Shown here: piece by piece, positions 43,752-52,480 of the stretch
Position numbering within the stretch: position 1 is the stretch's first letter
Layout: every line of letters begins with the position of its first letter
From: Mycolicibacterium gadium
Lineage (GTDB): Bacteria > Actinomycetota > Actinomycetes > Mycobacteriales > Mycobacteriaceae
Length of the DNA: 64,000 bases
Direction: 5' to 3'
Assembly: GCF_010728925.1 (NCBI RefSeq)
Contig: NZ_AP022608.1
Coordinates: 2,232,001-2,296,000 of the forward strand
Position numbers and translations under genes: made by a program
The notes under the pieces: generated by a model
Told to the model about the DNA's origin: nothing
Databases searched by the model: none
Seen by the model: the letters and a program-made list of their open reading frames with translations, nothing else

Positions 43752-46001
43752 GTGTCCAGCCTCGCTGCGGTGACGTGCCCCCTCTGCGAGGCGATGTGCG
43801 GTCTGCAGGTCCGCGTCGACGGTGACGCGGTCACCGACATCCGCGGCAACCGCGATGACGTGTGGTCGCGGGGACACATCTGCCCGAAGGGCACCTCGCT
43901 CGCCCAGCTGCACACCGACCCCGATCGACTGCGCGAACCTTTGGTGCGGACACCGAGCGGTCATGTCCCGGTGTCATGGGACGACGCCTATGCCGAAGTC
44001 GAGCGCGTGCTACGACCGGTGCTCGACCGTCACGGCGCGTCCGCGGTCACCGTCTATGTGGGCAACCCGGTCGCCCACAACCTCGGATTGAGCACCCACA
44101 TCGGTGCGCTCATCGGTATGGCGCAGGCCGCGGGAATGTCGGCGTATTACTCGCCGGGCACTGTCGACCAGTGGCCGCTGAACCTCGTCAGCGCGCTGCT
44201 GTTCGGCCACATGTGGAACGCGCCCATACCCGACGTCGACCGCTCCGATCATCTGATGATGTTCGGCGCGAATCCCGCTGCGTCGCAGGGCTCGATGCTG
44301 TCCGCTCCCGATCTGATGGGCCGACTCGCCGCGATCCGCCGTCGGGGCGGCACCGTGACCGTCGTCGATCCTCGCCGCACGCTGACCGCGCAACGCGCCT
44401 CGCAGTGGGTGCCGATCCGGCCCGGCACCGATGCGCTGCTCCTGTTCGCGATCCTGCGCACGCTCGAGGAGAACAACTGGGTGCGGCGCCCCGCTCATCT
44501 CGACGGCCGTGTCACCGGGCTGGACGAGGTCATCGCATTGGCCAACGACTTCGCGCCGGAGACCGTCGCTGCGGTGTGCGGTATCGAAGTGTCGACCATC
44601 CGCCGACTCGTGCACGACCTCGCCCACGCCGAAAGCCCGGTGCTGTACAGCCGGATCGGCGCATGCACTCAGGAGTTCGGCACGTTGGCGACCTGGTTGG
44701 TGTTCGTCGTCAACGTCGCGCTCGGCGCACTGGATCGCGCAGGCGGCGCGGTGTTCCCCAAGCCGGCCGTATGGTCCCCGATGTTCATGAAGCCGCCGGA
44801 CCACACCGGTCCGGGCTGGCAGTTCGGTCGGTTCCGCAGCAGGGTGCGGGGTGCGCCGGAAGTGTTCAGCCAGTTTCCGGTCAGTTGCCTCGCCGAGGAG
44901 ATCGATACTCCCGGCGAAGGTCAGCTGCACGGATTGATCACCGTCGCGGGGAACCCGGTGGTGTCGGCTCCGGGTGCGCACCGGCTCGACGCGGCGCTGG
45001 CGACGCTCGACGCGATGATCTCGGTGGACAACTACCTCAACGAGACGACCCGGCACGCCCACGTCATCCTGCCGGGGCTCTCGCCGCTGGAGCGGCCGCA
45101 CGCCGACGACCTCTACTGGATCTACGCGGTGTCGTCCTGCCTGAAATGGTCGGACCCGGTGTTCACGCCCCCGTCGGGCCAACCACCGGAGTGGGAGATC
45201 CTGCTGCGGCTCGCCGGTGCGATGCTCGGCATGTCCGTGTCCGACGTGGACCTCTCCGCGATGGACGACCTCTATGTGGCCGGCTTGGTCGCCACCGCAT
45301 GCGCGTCGCCGGGGACGCCGTTGAGTGGACGGGATCCGCAGGAGGCGACGGCGGCGCTGGTCGGACGCGGCCCGGAACGCCTCGTGGACATGGGGATTCG
45401 GCTCGGTCCGTGGGGAGACGACCTCGGCGGGCGGCCCGGTGGGCTGACCTTGGCGCAGGTGCGCGAGCACCCCAACGGCCTGCACCTCGAGGACCTGGAC
45501 GGCGGCCGCCTGGATGACGTGGTGTGCACACCGTCGGGCACCGTCGAGCTGGTCCACCAGCGGTTGGTCGACGACGTGCCCCGGCTGCGCGCGCGACTGC
45601 AGCGGGCCGACGGTGAGCTGCTCCTCACCAGCCGTCGACATCTGCGCTCGAACAACTCGTGGATGCACAACGTGCCCGCACTCATGCGCGGCAAGGACCG
45701 CTGCACGCTGCTGATCCATCCCGACGATGCGCATCGGGCGGGCCTCAGGTCCGGTGACATTGCCGAGATATCCACCGACGAAGGCGCACTGACGGTGCCC
45801 GTCGAAGTGTCCGACGAGATGATGCCCGGCGTGGTGTCGCTGCCGCACGGCTGGGGCCACGGGCTCGACCGCACCCAGTTGCAGGTTGCCAACGACCACC
45901 CCGGCGTCAACTCGAATCTGCTGAACCCCGCCCACCTGATCGACGTGCCCAGCAATACTCAGGTGGTCAATGGTGTGCCGTGCCGAGTCCGACCATCCTG
46001 A
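43752..46001 (+). CDS. Molybdopterin-dependent oxidoreductase (formate dehydrogenase/BisC-like)
   Basis: A 749-aa protein of the Mo-bisMGD superfamily. The N-terminal CPLCEAMC...CPKG motif (Cys at about 9, 12, 16, 44) binds a 4Fe-4S cluster. The catalytic region includes VDPRRTLTAQRASQW and the cofactor-binding C-terminal domain (ANDHPGVNSNLLNP). No Tat signal seen, so it is cytosolic. The molybdenum ligand residue is not obvious. GTG start 12 bp after the sulfatase stop. It is similar in type to mycobacterial Rv0197; substrate unknown. It precedes a CYP125-like P450 by 9 bp. Confidence 0.87.
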   Translation: MSSLAAVTCPLCEAMCGLQVRVDGDAVTDIRGNRDDVWSRGHICPKGTSLAQLHTDPDRLREPLVRTPSGHVPVSWDDAYAEVERVLRPVLDRHGASAVTVYVGNPVAHNLGLSTHIGALIGMAQAAGMSAYYSPGTVDQWPLNLVSALLFGHMWNAPIPDVDRSDHLMMFGANPAASQGSMLSAPDLMGRLAAIRRRGGTVTVVDPRRTLTAQRASQWVPIRPGTDALLLFAILRTLEENNWVRRPAHLDGRVTGLDEVIALANDFAPETVAAVCGIEVSTIRRLVHDLAHAESPVLYSRIGACTQEFGTLATWLVFVVNVALGALDRAGGAVFPKPAVWSPMFMKPPDHTGPGWQFGRFRSRVRGAPEVFSQFPVSCLAEEIDTPGEGQLHGLITVAGNPVVSAPGAHRLDAALATLDAMISVDNYLNETTRHAHVILPGLSPLERPHADDLYWIYAVSSCLKWSDPVFTPPSGQPPEWEILLRLAGAMLGMSVSDVDLSAMDDLYVAGLVATACASPGTPLSGRDPQEATAALVGRGPERLVDMGIRLGPWGDDLGGRPGGLTLAQVREHPNGLHLEDLDGGRLDDVVCTPSGTVELVHQRLVDDVPRLRARLQRADGELLLTSRRHLRSNNSWMHNVPALMRGKDRCTLLIHPDDAHRAGLRSGDIAEISTDEGALTVPVEVSDEMMPGVVSLPHGWGHGLDRTQLQVANDHPGVNSNLLNPAHLIDVPSNTQVVNGVPCRVRPS

Positions 46002-46010
46002 GGAGTACTC

Positions 46011-47267
46011 ATGGCCGCTCCGAATCTGCCTGCCGGTTTCGATTTCACCGATCCCGACATCTACGCCGCCCGCCTGCCGACGGAGGAGCTCGCCGAGGTT
46101 CGTCGCGCAGCGCCGATCTGGTGGAACGAACAGGCGCCCGACGCTGGGGGCTACCGCGACGGCGGCTTCTGGGTGGTCAGCAAGCACCGCGACGTCCGCG
46201 AGGTGTCGTTGCGCAGCGACGTGTTCTCGGCGGCCGCGAAGACCGTCGTTCCGCATTTCAAGCCGTCGGTCGACGTCGAAGGACAGATTGCGGCATCCAA
46301 GCTGTCGATGCTCATGATGGACGACCCGGAGCATGCCCGGCTGCGCAAGATCGTCTCCCGCGGTTTCACGCCGCGCGCCGTCGAGCGGCTGCGAGGGGAA
46401 CTCAACGAGCGGGCGCAGCGCATCGCCGCCGACGCCGCCTCTCAGTCCTCGGGTGATTTTGTTCTTCAGGTCGCGCGCGAGCTACCGCTGCAGGCGATCG
46501 CGGGCCTGCTCGGTGTCCCGCTGGAGGACCGTGAGAAGTTGTTCGACTGGTCCAACCAGATGATCGGCGGAGACGACCCCGAGTTCGAGGAACACAACTC
46601 GCTGGCGGCGGTCGTCGAATTGATCGGCTACGCCATGGAACTGGCGAAGCTGAGGGAGAAGGAGCCGGGGGACGACATCGTCAGCACGCTGATCGACTCC
46701 GAGGCCGACGGGCAGCTCACCGAGGCGGAGTTCGGGATGTTCGTCGTCACGCTGGCGGTGGCCGGTAACGAGACCAGTCGCAACTCGATCACCCAGGGCA
46801 TGATGGCGTTCACCGAGTTTCCCGACCAATGGGAGTTGTTCAAACGCGAGCGGCCGAAGACCGCGGCCGACGAGATCATCCGCTGGGCGACGCCCATCAC
46901 AGCTTTTCAGCGGACCGCGCTCGCCGACACCGAACTGTCGGGCGTACCGATCAAGAAAGGCCAACGGCTGGTGCTGTTCTACCGGTCGGCGAACTTCGAC
47001 GAGGACGTGTTCGACGAACCGTACACATTCAACATTCTGCGAGACCCCAACCCCCATCAGGGATTCGGCGGCACCGGCGCACACTACTGCGTCGGCGCCA
47101 ACCTCGCTCGCATGACGATCGATCTGATGTTCAACGCGATCGCCGACTATCTGCCCGATCTGCAGCCGGTGTCGACGCCGGAGCGGCTGCGGTCGAGCTT
47201 CATCAACGGCATCAAGCACTGGCAGGTGGATTACTGCCCCGGCCAGCGTGTGATTTGGGTGCGCTAA
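46011..47267 (+). CDS. CYP125-like cytochrome P450 (steroid C26/C27 hydroxylase type)
   Basis: A 418-aa soluble P450 very close to M. tuberculosis CYP125A1 as I recall it: NLPAGFDFTDPDIYAARLP (about 5-23), I-helix AVAGNETSRNS (about 247-257), ExxR in DEIIRW (about 290), haem-binding GFGGTGAHYCVGANLAR (Cys about 362) and NGIKHWQVDY at the end. CYP125 oxidises the terminal side-chain carbon of cholesterol or cholestenone. It is convergent with an acyl-CoA ligase of a sterol-side-chain-like operon (4-bp overlap), which supports a steroid substrate. ATG 46011 is preceded by GAGGAG. Confidence 0.92.
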   Translation: MAAPNLPAGFDFTDPDIYAARLPTEELAEVRRAAPIWWNEQAPDAGGYRDGGFWVVSKHRDVREVSLRSDVFSAAAKTVVPHFKPSVDVEGQIAASKLSMLMMDDPEHARLRKIVSRGFTPRAVERLRGELNERAQRIAADAASQSSGDFVLQVARELPLQAIAGLLGVPLEDREKLFDWSNQMIGGDDPEFEEHNSLAAVVELIGYAMELAKLREKEPGDDIVSTLIDSEADGQLTEAEFGMFVVTLAVAGNETSRNSITQGMMAFTEFPDQWELFKRERPKTAADEIIRWATPITAFQRTALADTELSGVPIKKGQRLVLFYRSANFDEDVFDEPYTFNILRDPNPHQGFGGTGAHYCVGANLARMTIDLMFNAIADYLPDLQPVSTPERLRSSFINGIKHWQVDYCPGQRVIWVR

Positions 47268-48862
47268 CGTTCGCTCAGTGGCTGTTCGCGCACCGAAATC
47301 GCCGAGTAGCGCCAAGCGCGGGCCTCGCGCTCCCACAGCACACCGTCACCGGCGGTGACACCTTCCTGGATCAACGCCCGCTTGAGGATCTTGTTGGTCG
47401 CGGTCTGCGGCAGCTCGTCGTTGATCCGCACGTAACGCGGCCACGCCTTCGGTGACAAGTCCTGCTGCGCGCCAAGGAAATCCTCGAAGCGCTGAGGTGT
47501 GAGCTCGTGGTTGCAGACGACGGCGGCCATCACCTGGTCACCGACGCGCTCGTCGGGCACGGCGTACACCGCGACCAGGCTGATCTCCGGCATGCGTTGC
47601 AGAATCCGCTCGATGGGACCCGCCGCGAGATTCTCACCGTCTACCCGCATCCAGTCCGCGGTGCGGCCCGCCAGAAAGATCCAGCCGTCGGCGTCGCGGT
47701 AGGCGAGATCGCCCGACCAGTACATGCCGTGCCGCATCCGCTCATCGGTGGCCGACTGGTCGTTGTAGTAGCCGGTGAACCCACCCGAACCATAGGTGTT
47801 CACCAACTCCCCCACGGCGTCGTCGACATTGATCAGCGCGCCGTGCTCGTCGAATTCCGCAGTCGCACATTCAGTCACGGTATCGGCGTGGTAGACGCTG
47901 ACTCCCGGATACCCCTTGCCGATCGACCCCGGTGGGCACCCGTCCTCGCGCATCACCACGACCGCGAACTCGCTGGACCCGAAGCTGTCCACGACCCGGC
48001 ATCCGAAACGCCTGGCGAACAACTCGATATCGCGTTCGGTCGCTTCGTTGCCGAACGCCGCCCGCAGTGTGTTGTCGGCGTCGTCGGCGTGCTCCGGCGT
48101 CGCCAGTATCAGTGCGAGCGGCTTGCCGACGTAGTTCATGTATGTCGCGCCGTACTGCCTGATGTCGGACAGAAACCGCGACGGCGAGAACTTCGCAGGC
48201 ACCATCGCCGCCCCACAGGCGATCGCCACCGCCCACCCCGCCGCCACGCCGTTCGAGTGGAACAGCGGCATCGACAGGTAGGCCACGTCGTCGGCGGTCA
48301 GCTGGAAGCGGTCCACCAGGCTGGCGCCGCACAGCACCGCCATTGCGTGCGCGAACCGCACCGCCTTCGGGTCACCACTTGTTCCCGAGGTGAAGATCAT
48401 CAGCGCAGTGTCCTGGCCCGAGACCTCACGATGCGGGACAAGCGGTTTCGCGGCCTGCGTGGCCGCACGGTAGCCGGCACTGTCGACGTCGACAACGGTG
48501 GCGCCGCCCAGATCCAGGCCGTCGAGCAGCGGCAAGTGGTCGGCGTCGACGAGCACCAGCCGGCAGTCGGCACGTCGGATGTCCGTCGCCAACCCCCCGC
48601 CGCGCCGTGTCGTGTTGATCCCGCACAGCACATAGCCGCCGAGCGCCGCCGCGGCCATCGACCGCAGCATCGCCGGCGTATTCCCCAGCAGCGCACCAAC
48701 GTGCAGCGGCCCATCCGTCCCGGCCATGTCAATCAGCGAGGCAGCTTCGGCGCACGCCTCGGCGAGGTGCTCGCGCCACGTCCACGTCCGGTCGCCGTGC
48801 GCCATTGCGAGGCCCTCGTCGTCCATGCGGGTGCGCAGCAGCTGCTGCATCGTCTCAATCAC
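47264..48862 (-). CDS. Acyl-CoA ligase, FadD17-like
   Basis: A 532-aa adenylate-forming ligase: FTSGTSGDPKAVRFAHA (about 153-169), SFGSSEFAVVV (about 290-300), MYWSGDLAYRD (about 388-398), GRTADWMRVDGENL (about 405-418), with a C-terminal ATNKILKRAL. It resembles FadD17 (Rv3506), which activates steroid side-chain acids. GTG start overlapping the DUF35 gene by 8 nt, and the last gene of the steroid-type operon. Exact acid not determined from sequence. Confidence 0.87.
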   Translation of the reverse strand: MIETMQQLLRTRMDDEGLAMAHGDRTWTWREHLAEACAEAASLIDMAGTDGPLHVGALLGNTPAMLRSMAAAALGGYVLCGINTTRRGGGLATDIRRADCRLVLVDADHLPLLDGLDLGGATVVDVDSAGYRAATQAAKPLVPHREVSGQDTALMIFTSGTSGDPKAVRFAHAMAVLCGASLVDRFQLTADDVAYLSMPLFHSNGVAAGWAVAIACGAAMVPAKFSPSRFLSDIRQYGATYMNYVGKPLALILATPEHADDADNTLRAAFGNEATERDIELFARRFGCRVVDSFGSSEFAVVVMREDGCPPGSIGKGYPGVSVYHADTVTECATAEFDEHGALINVDDAVGELVNTYGSGGFTGYYNDQSATDERMRHGMYWSGDLAYRDADGWIFLAGRTADWMRVDGENLAAGPIERILQRMPEISLVAVYAVPDERVGDQVMAAVVCNHELTPQRFEDFLGAQQDLSPKAWPRYVRINDELPQTATNKILKRALIQEGVTAGDGVLWEREARAWRYSAISVREQPLSER

Positions 48863-49265
48863 CGGCGGGCCGATAGCGGAGCAGTGTCATCCCGCCCTCG
48901 TCGCAGAACACCGGCAGGACGCGCATGCCGATCCGGATGTCCTCGGGCGCCACGTCGACCAGTTCCGTGCTCACGCGGGGGCCGGCATCCCATTCGACGA
49001 CGGCCAGCAGCTGTGGCTGCTTCTCGGCCCACGGCGGCCCGGTGGGTCGGTGCGCGACGGTGTAGGTGTACAGCGTTCCCGCGCCGTCGATCTCACGCCA
49101 TTCGAGATCGTCGAGGAGAGTGCCGGGCGCCAGGGTGCGCGGGTAGAACACGTACCGATCCGAAGACGGTGAGTACTGGATCAGTATTCGGTGTTCACGC
49201 AACCCATCCCAATACGGCTGCGACACCGGAGTCGGTTCGGGCACAGGTGCGGTCATGTCAGTCAC
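48855..49265 (-). CDS. DUF35/OB-fold protein lacking the zinc cysteines
   Basis: A 136-aa DUF35-type protein with an N-terminal helical hairpin (PVSQPYWDGLREHRILIQY), a rubredoxin-like segment where the usual CxxC pairs are replaced (YSPSSDRYVFYPR), and an OB-fold (GTLYTYTVAHRPTGPP ... VDVAPEDIRIGMRVLPVF). In ChsH2 this domain is fused behind a MaoC domain and docks with Ltp2; here it stands alone next to an Ltp2-like gene. Start GTG 49265 or ATG 49256. Confidence 0.85.
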   Translation of the reverse strand: MTDMTAPVPEPTPVSQPYWDGLREHRILIQYSPSSDRYVFYPRTLAPGTLLDDLEWREIDGAGTLYTYTVAHRPTGPPWAEKQPQLLAVVEWDAGPRVSTELVDVAPEDIRIGMRVLPVFCDEGGMTLLRYRPAGD

Positions 49266-50460
49266 CGCCCAGGATCAAGGCGACCTGCTCGCTCATGATG
49301 CCGCCGGTGCCGCTGACGAACGCCGTGTTGCAGTCGGCAACCTGGGCGCCGGCCGCACGGCCCATCACCTGCCGGGCAGCGTCGACGACGTGGTGCATGC
49401 CGCCCGCCATCCCGGGCTGCCCGTAGGACAGTTGCCCGCCCGCGGTGTTGAGCGGAAAGTCGCCGCGGAAGGTCAGATCGCGATCCGCCAGCCACATCAT
49501 CCCCTCACCCTTGCCGCAGAAGCCCGCGTCCTCGAGCGTCATCAGCACGGTGATCGTGTAGCAGTCGTACACCGACGCCACGTCGATGTCGGACCGCTGC
49601 GACCCCGCCATCGCGAAGGCCTGTTCCGCGGAGCGTGCGATCGGCGTGGTGAGCAGATCGTCGGCGTAGGTCGGTGTCTTGAAGCGGATGTGCTCCCCGA
49701 AGCCCTTGAGCCACACTGGACGATGGCGGCTCCGTCGTGCCACGTCGACGTTGGCGATCAGCACACCGGCGCCACCCTGTACGCGCATCACGGTCTCGAG
49801 CATGTGGATCGGATCGGCGATCACCGGGCTGTCGAGCACGTCGTCGACGGTGATCGGCCGGCCGTGGAAGACCGCCCCTGGGTGGGCGCACGCGTTGGTC
49901 CGCTGATCCACCGCGATCTTCGCCAACGCCGCTGCGTCGTAACCGAATTCATGCGCATAACGCGTTGCGACCTGAGCGTAGGGACCATTCTGGCCGACGT
50001 TGCCGTATGGAATCTCGTATTCGGCCTGCGGTGAACCGTAGTTGTTACTCGACGCGCCGTACCAGCTGAGCGTGCGCGCGGGCTTGGACTCCGAGCGTGG
50101 CACCTCGGTCGACCCCGGCACGACGGCGAGCACGGCATCACACAGACCGAGTTCGACGGCGGCGGCAGCGCGCCACACCATGCCCGCTGCCGTGGCCCCA
50201 CCGAGGTCGACGCGGTCACCGAAGTTCAGTGGCAGACCCAGGTACTCCGACAGCGTGGCCGGGGCGAACATATCGGACTCCGCGATGCCGTGTGTCGAAA
50301 GACCATTCACCACAGCGGGATCCACTCCGGCATCCTCGATCACCATTTTGGCAAGCCGCGCGTACTGGTCCAGGGTGAAGGACGGTGGGGCGCTCTGACG
50401 CTTCTCGGCGGGCAACTCCGCGATGCCGACGATCGCCGCCTCGCCCCGCAGACCCGTCAC
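49258..50460 (-). CDS. Ltp2-like thiolase-fold protein (possible steroid side-chain aldolase)
   Basis: A 400-aa thiolase-superfamily protein of the SCP2-thiolase/Ltp2 subgroup (STHGIAESDMF, VDLGGATAAGMVWRAAAA, VYDCYTITVLMTLEDAGFCGKGEG, NTAGGQLSYGQPGMAGGMHH). The canonical thiolase Cys near residue 90 is absent (GGATAAG), as in Ltp2, an aldolase that cleaves 17-hydroxy steroid side chains and works with the DUF35 part of ChsH2. The CYT region supplies Tyr residues like those of Ltp2. GTG start, GTGA overlap with the MaoC gene. Confidence 0.88.
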   Translation of the reverse strand: MTGLRGEAAIVGIAELPAEKRQSAPPSFTLDQYARLAKMVIEDAGVDPAVVNGLSTHGIAESDMFAPATLSEYLGLPLNFGDRVDLGGATAAGMVWRAAAAVELGLCDAVLAVVPGSTEVPRSESKPARTLSWYGASSNNYGSPQAEYEIPYGNVGQNGPYAQVATRYAHEFGYDAAALAKIAVDQRTNACAHPGAVFHGRPITVDDVLDSPVIADPIHMLETVMRVQGGAGVLIANVDVARRSRHRPVWLKGFGEHIRFKTPTYADDLLTTPIARSAEQAFAMAGSQRSDIDVASVYDCYTITVLMTLEDAGFCGKGEGMMWLADRDLTFRGDFPLNTAGGQLSYGQPGMAGGMHHVVDAARQVMGRAAGAQVADCNTAFVSGTGGIMSEQVALILGGD

Positions 50461-50969
50461 GGCCCGACCTTCGACGGCAGCGCGACGGTCGCGGTTCCCG
50501 GCATCAGCACCTCGTCACCACGCTTGCAGTAGATGTCCAGGTCGACAAGTCCACCCTCCCGTTTCCCGGTGATCACCCCGCCGAACGTCAACTGCTGCCC
50601 GGGATATGCGATCGCCCGGTTCTGGACCGAGAACGCCACCAGCCGGCCGGCGCCGCCGATCCAGTCCGTCAGCGCCCGCGACAGCAGGGCCGACTGCAGC
50701 GGACCTTGGACGAGGACGTTGTCATAGCCTTCGGTGTCCCGAGCCCAGTCCTTGTCGTAGTGGATGCGATGGCCGTTGTATGTCGCGGCGCTGAAGAAGA
50801 ACATTTGCGTCTCGTCGACGATTACCGTCAGGGCCGGGATCTCGTCTCCGGTCGCGACGTCCTCGTCGAAGATTTGTTCGCGAGCAGACGCAAAACTGCC
50901 CTTTTCCACTGCGTTTTGGGCAGGTTTGCGTCTGTTCGCGGGAGCATGGTCCGGAGAATCCCGGCTCAT
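50457..50969 (-). CDS. MaoC-like hydratase, ChsH2-type N-domain
   Basis: A 170-aa single hotdog-fold protein: IHYDKDWARDTEGYDNVLVQGPLQSALLSRAL (hydratase 2-like HxxY/D region, about 90-121). Its partner below is 164 aa. In M. tuberculosis ChsH1-ChsH2 forms a heteromeric enoyl-CoA hydratase in which ChsH2 also has a DUF35 domain; here no DUF35 follows in the same chain. ATGA overlap with the upstream MaoC gene, GTGA with the aldolase gene. Confidence 0.88.
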   Translation of the reverse strand: MSRDSPDHAPANRRKPAQNAVEKGSFASAREQIFDEDVATGDEIPALTVIVDETQMFFFSAATYNGHRIHYDKDWARDTEGYDNVLVQGPLQSALLSRALTDWIGGAGRLVAFSVQNRAIAYPGQQLTFGGVITGKREGGLVDLDIYCKRGDEVLMPGTATVALPSKVGP

Positions 50970-51460
50970 GTGGGACGCGCGATCATCGACGTCGTCGCTT
51001 CGGCGAGAAGCTCACGATGCTGGTTGCGGTATTCGGCGCGCCAGGTCACCACAACGAATCTGCCTGACTTGCCTTCCTTCTCGACGATCGACTCGACGGT
51101 GCGCGTCATCTCGACCTCGTCACCGTGATACGCAGGCAGATGGAAGGTCGTGCTCTCACCCCCTGCCATTCGTCGCGGGGCCTTCGGGAAGGCCATACTT
51201 CCCGTCACCGCGCCTGACGACCCATCGGGCCGTAACTCGCCGAGTGCGGCGACCCCAAGAATCGCGTACTGGAGATACAGCGGCGGACAGGTGATGTCGC
51301 GATAGCCGTGCCGACGCGCGTAGTCGGCGTCGAACCACAGCGGGTTGTGATCACCGACCGCGGCCGCCCATCGCTGCCAGTCCCGTCGGTACACCTCGCC
51401 GGTGGCGACGGCGACAACGGTGCCGACCTTGGCGGCCGACTCCGAGTCGACGAGACTCAC
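50966..51460 (-). CDS. MaoC-like hydratase, ChsH1-like or partner subunit
   Basis: A 164-aa hotdog-fold protein starting MSLVDSESAAKVGTVVAVA. The region WAAAVGDHNPLWFDADYARRHGYRDITCPP (about 32-61) is the hydratase-2 core with D/H typical of MaoC active sites. It lies upstream of the ChsH2-type gene and, by analogy, forms a heteromer with it. GTG start overlapping the acyl-CoA dehydrogenase gene by 4 nt. Confidence 0.87.
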   Translation of the reverse strand: MSLVDSESAAKVGTVVAVATGEVYRRDWQRWAAAVGDHNPLWFDADYARRHGYRDITCPPLYLQYAILGVAALGELRPDGSSGAVTGSMAFPKAPRRMAGGESTTFHLPAYHGDEVEMTRTVESIVEKEGKSGRFVVVTWRAEYRNQHRELLAEATTSMIARPT

Positions 51461-52476
51461 CGCGCACCTGCCCAGGTCGACTTGCCGTCAAGCCATTTCG
51501 CCGCGACGTCCGCGCCGCCACCCAAGGTTGAAAGCACTCGAGCGCGTTCGGAGAACAGGTGCAGACCGGTGTCGACGACGTACCCCATTCCACCGTGCAG
51601 TTGGTGCGCGTCGAGGGTGATCTTCTTGACGTCGGCGGCCCGCATCCGCGCGATCGCGGTTTCGCGGGTCGCCGTGCTGCCGCGCCCGATCCAGAACGTC
51701 GCCGACTGCGCCGCCAGTCGTGCCGCGGACAACGCGATGTGCATATCTGCGACCACGTGTTGCGCGGCCTGAAAGGAGGCGATCGGCCTGCCGAACTGCT
51801 CGCGCATCGTCGTGTAGGCGACGGTGCGGTCGATCACCGCGTCGCCTACTCCGGCGAGATCCAGACAGTCCAGCGCCACCATGGCATTGACCGTCCGCCG
51901 CAGCGCATCTGCGTCGACCGGTGTGGGTTCGTCGACCAGGACGTCGTTGAACCGGACTGTGAACACTCCGAAGCCGCCCATGATGGGCAGCGGCTCGACC
52001 TCGACCCCGTTCGCCGTCGCGTCGACGGCAACGATTCCTGCGTCTGTGCTCGCGACGATCACGTCGGCCCGGTCCGCGTCCGCGACGTAGTCCGCGCTGC
52101 CGTTCATCCGCCACGTGTCACCGTCTCGCCGCACATTCAGTCTCGGCGTCACGTCGGAGGCGTCGCGCGGATTGAACAACACATACGTGCCCCGCGCCTC
52201 TCCCGACGTCAGCCTGGGCAGCCAGGCGGAGCCGACGCCGAGCCAGTCGACCGCCAGCGCAGCGTACAGCGTGCTCTGAACCGCCCTGGGGCACAACGCT
52301 CGCCCCGCTTCGACGCAGAAGACACCGATGTCATTGAGGCTGCCATCGACCACCAAGCCGAGGACTCCCGCCGACGCCAGCGCCTTCCACTTCCCGTCCG
52401 GCTCGAGGTCGGCCGCCAGCACGCTGCGGCACATCGCGGCGAGGTCGCGTTCGTCCTGCGAAGGGATCACCCGCAT
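51457..52476 (-). CDS. Acyl-CoA dehydrogenase, small non-canonical subunit
   Basis: A 339-aa acyl-CoA dehydrogenase-fold protein, shorter than the usual 380-390 aa, with QAAQHVVADMHIALSAARLAA (about 242-262) and a C-terminal LHGGMGYV segment (about 293-300). Subunits of this length pair with a full-length partner in the alpha2beta2 steroid dehydrogenases ChsE1-ChsE2 (FadE28-FadE29). GGGAGG lies before ATG 52476. Four bp after the full-length partner gene. Confidence 0.88.
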   Translation of the reverse strand: MRVIPSQDERDLAAMCRSVLAADLEPDGKWKALASAGVLGLVVDGSLNDIGVFCVEAGRALCPRAVQSTLYAALAVDWLGVGSAWLPRLTSGEARGTYVLFNPRDASDVTPRLNVRRDGDTWRMNGSADYVADADRADVIVASTDAGIVAVDATANGVEVEPLPIMGGFGVFTVRFNDVLVDEPTPVDADALRRTVNAMVALDCLDLAGVGDAVIDRTVAYTTMREQFGRPIASFQAAQHVVADMHIALSAARLAAQSATFWIGRGSTATRETAIARMRAADVKKITLDAHQLHGGMGYVVDTGLHLFSERARVLSTLGGGADVAAKWLDGKSTWAGAR

Positions 52477-52480
52477 CCCA

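Noticed and set aside
44010..46334. Long open frame (774 codons) antisense to the molybdopterin oxidoreductase
   Set aside because: It is a shadow of a well-supported gene; composition is unlike real proteins (Arg, Gly, Val, His runs) and no motif was seen.
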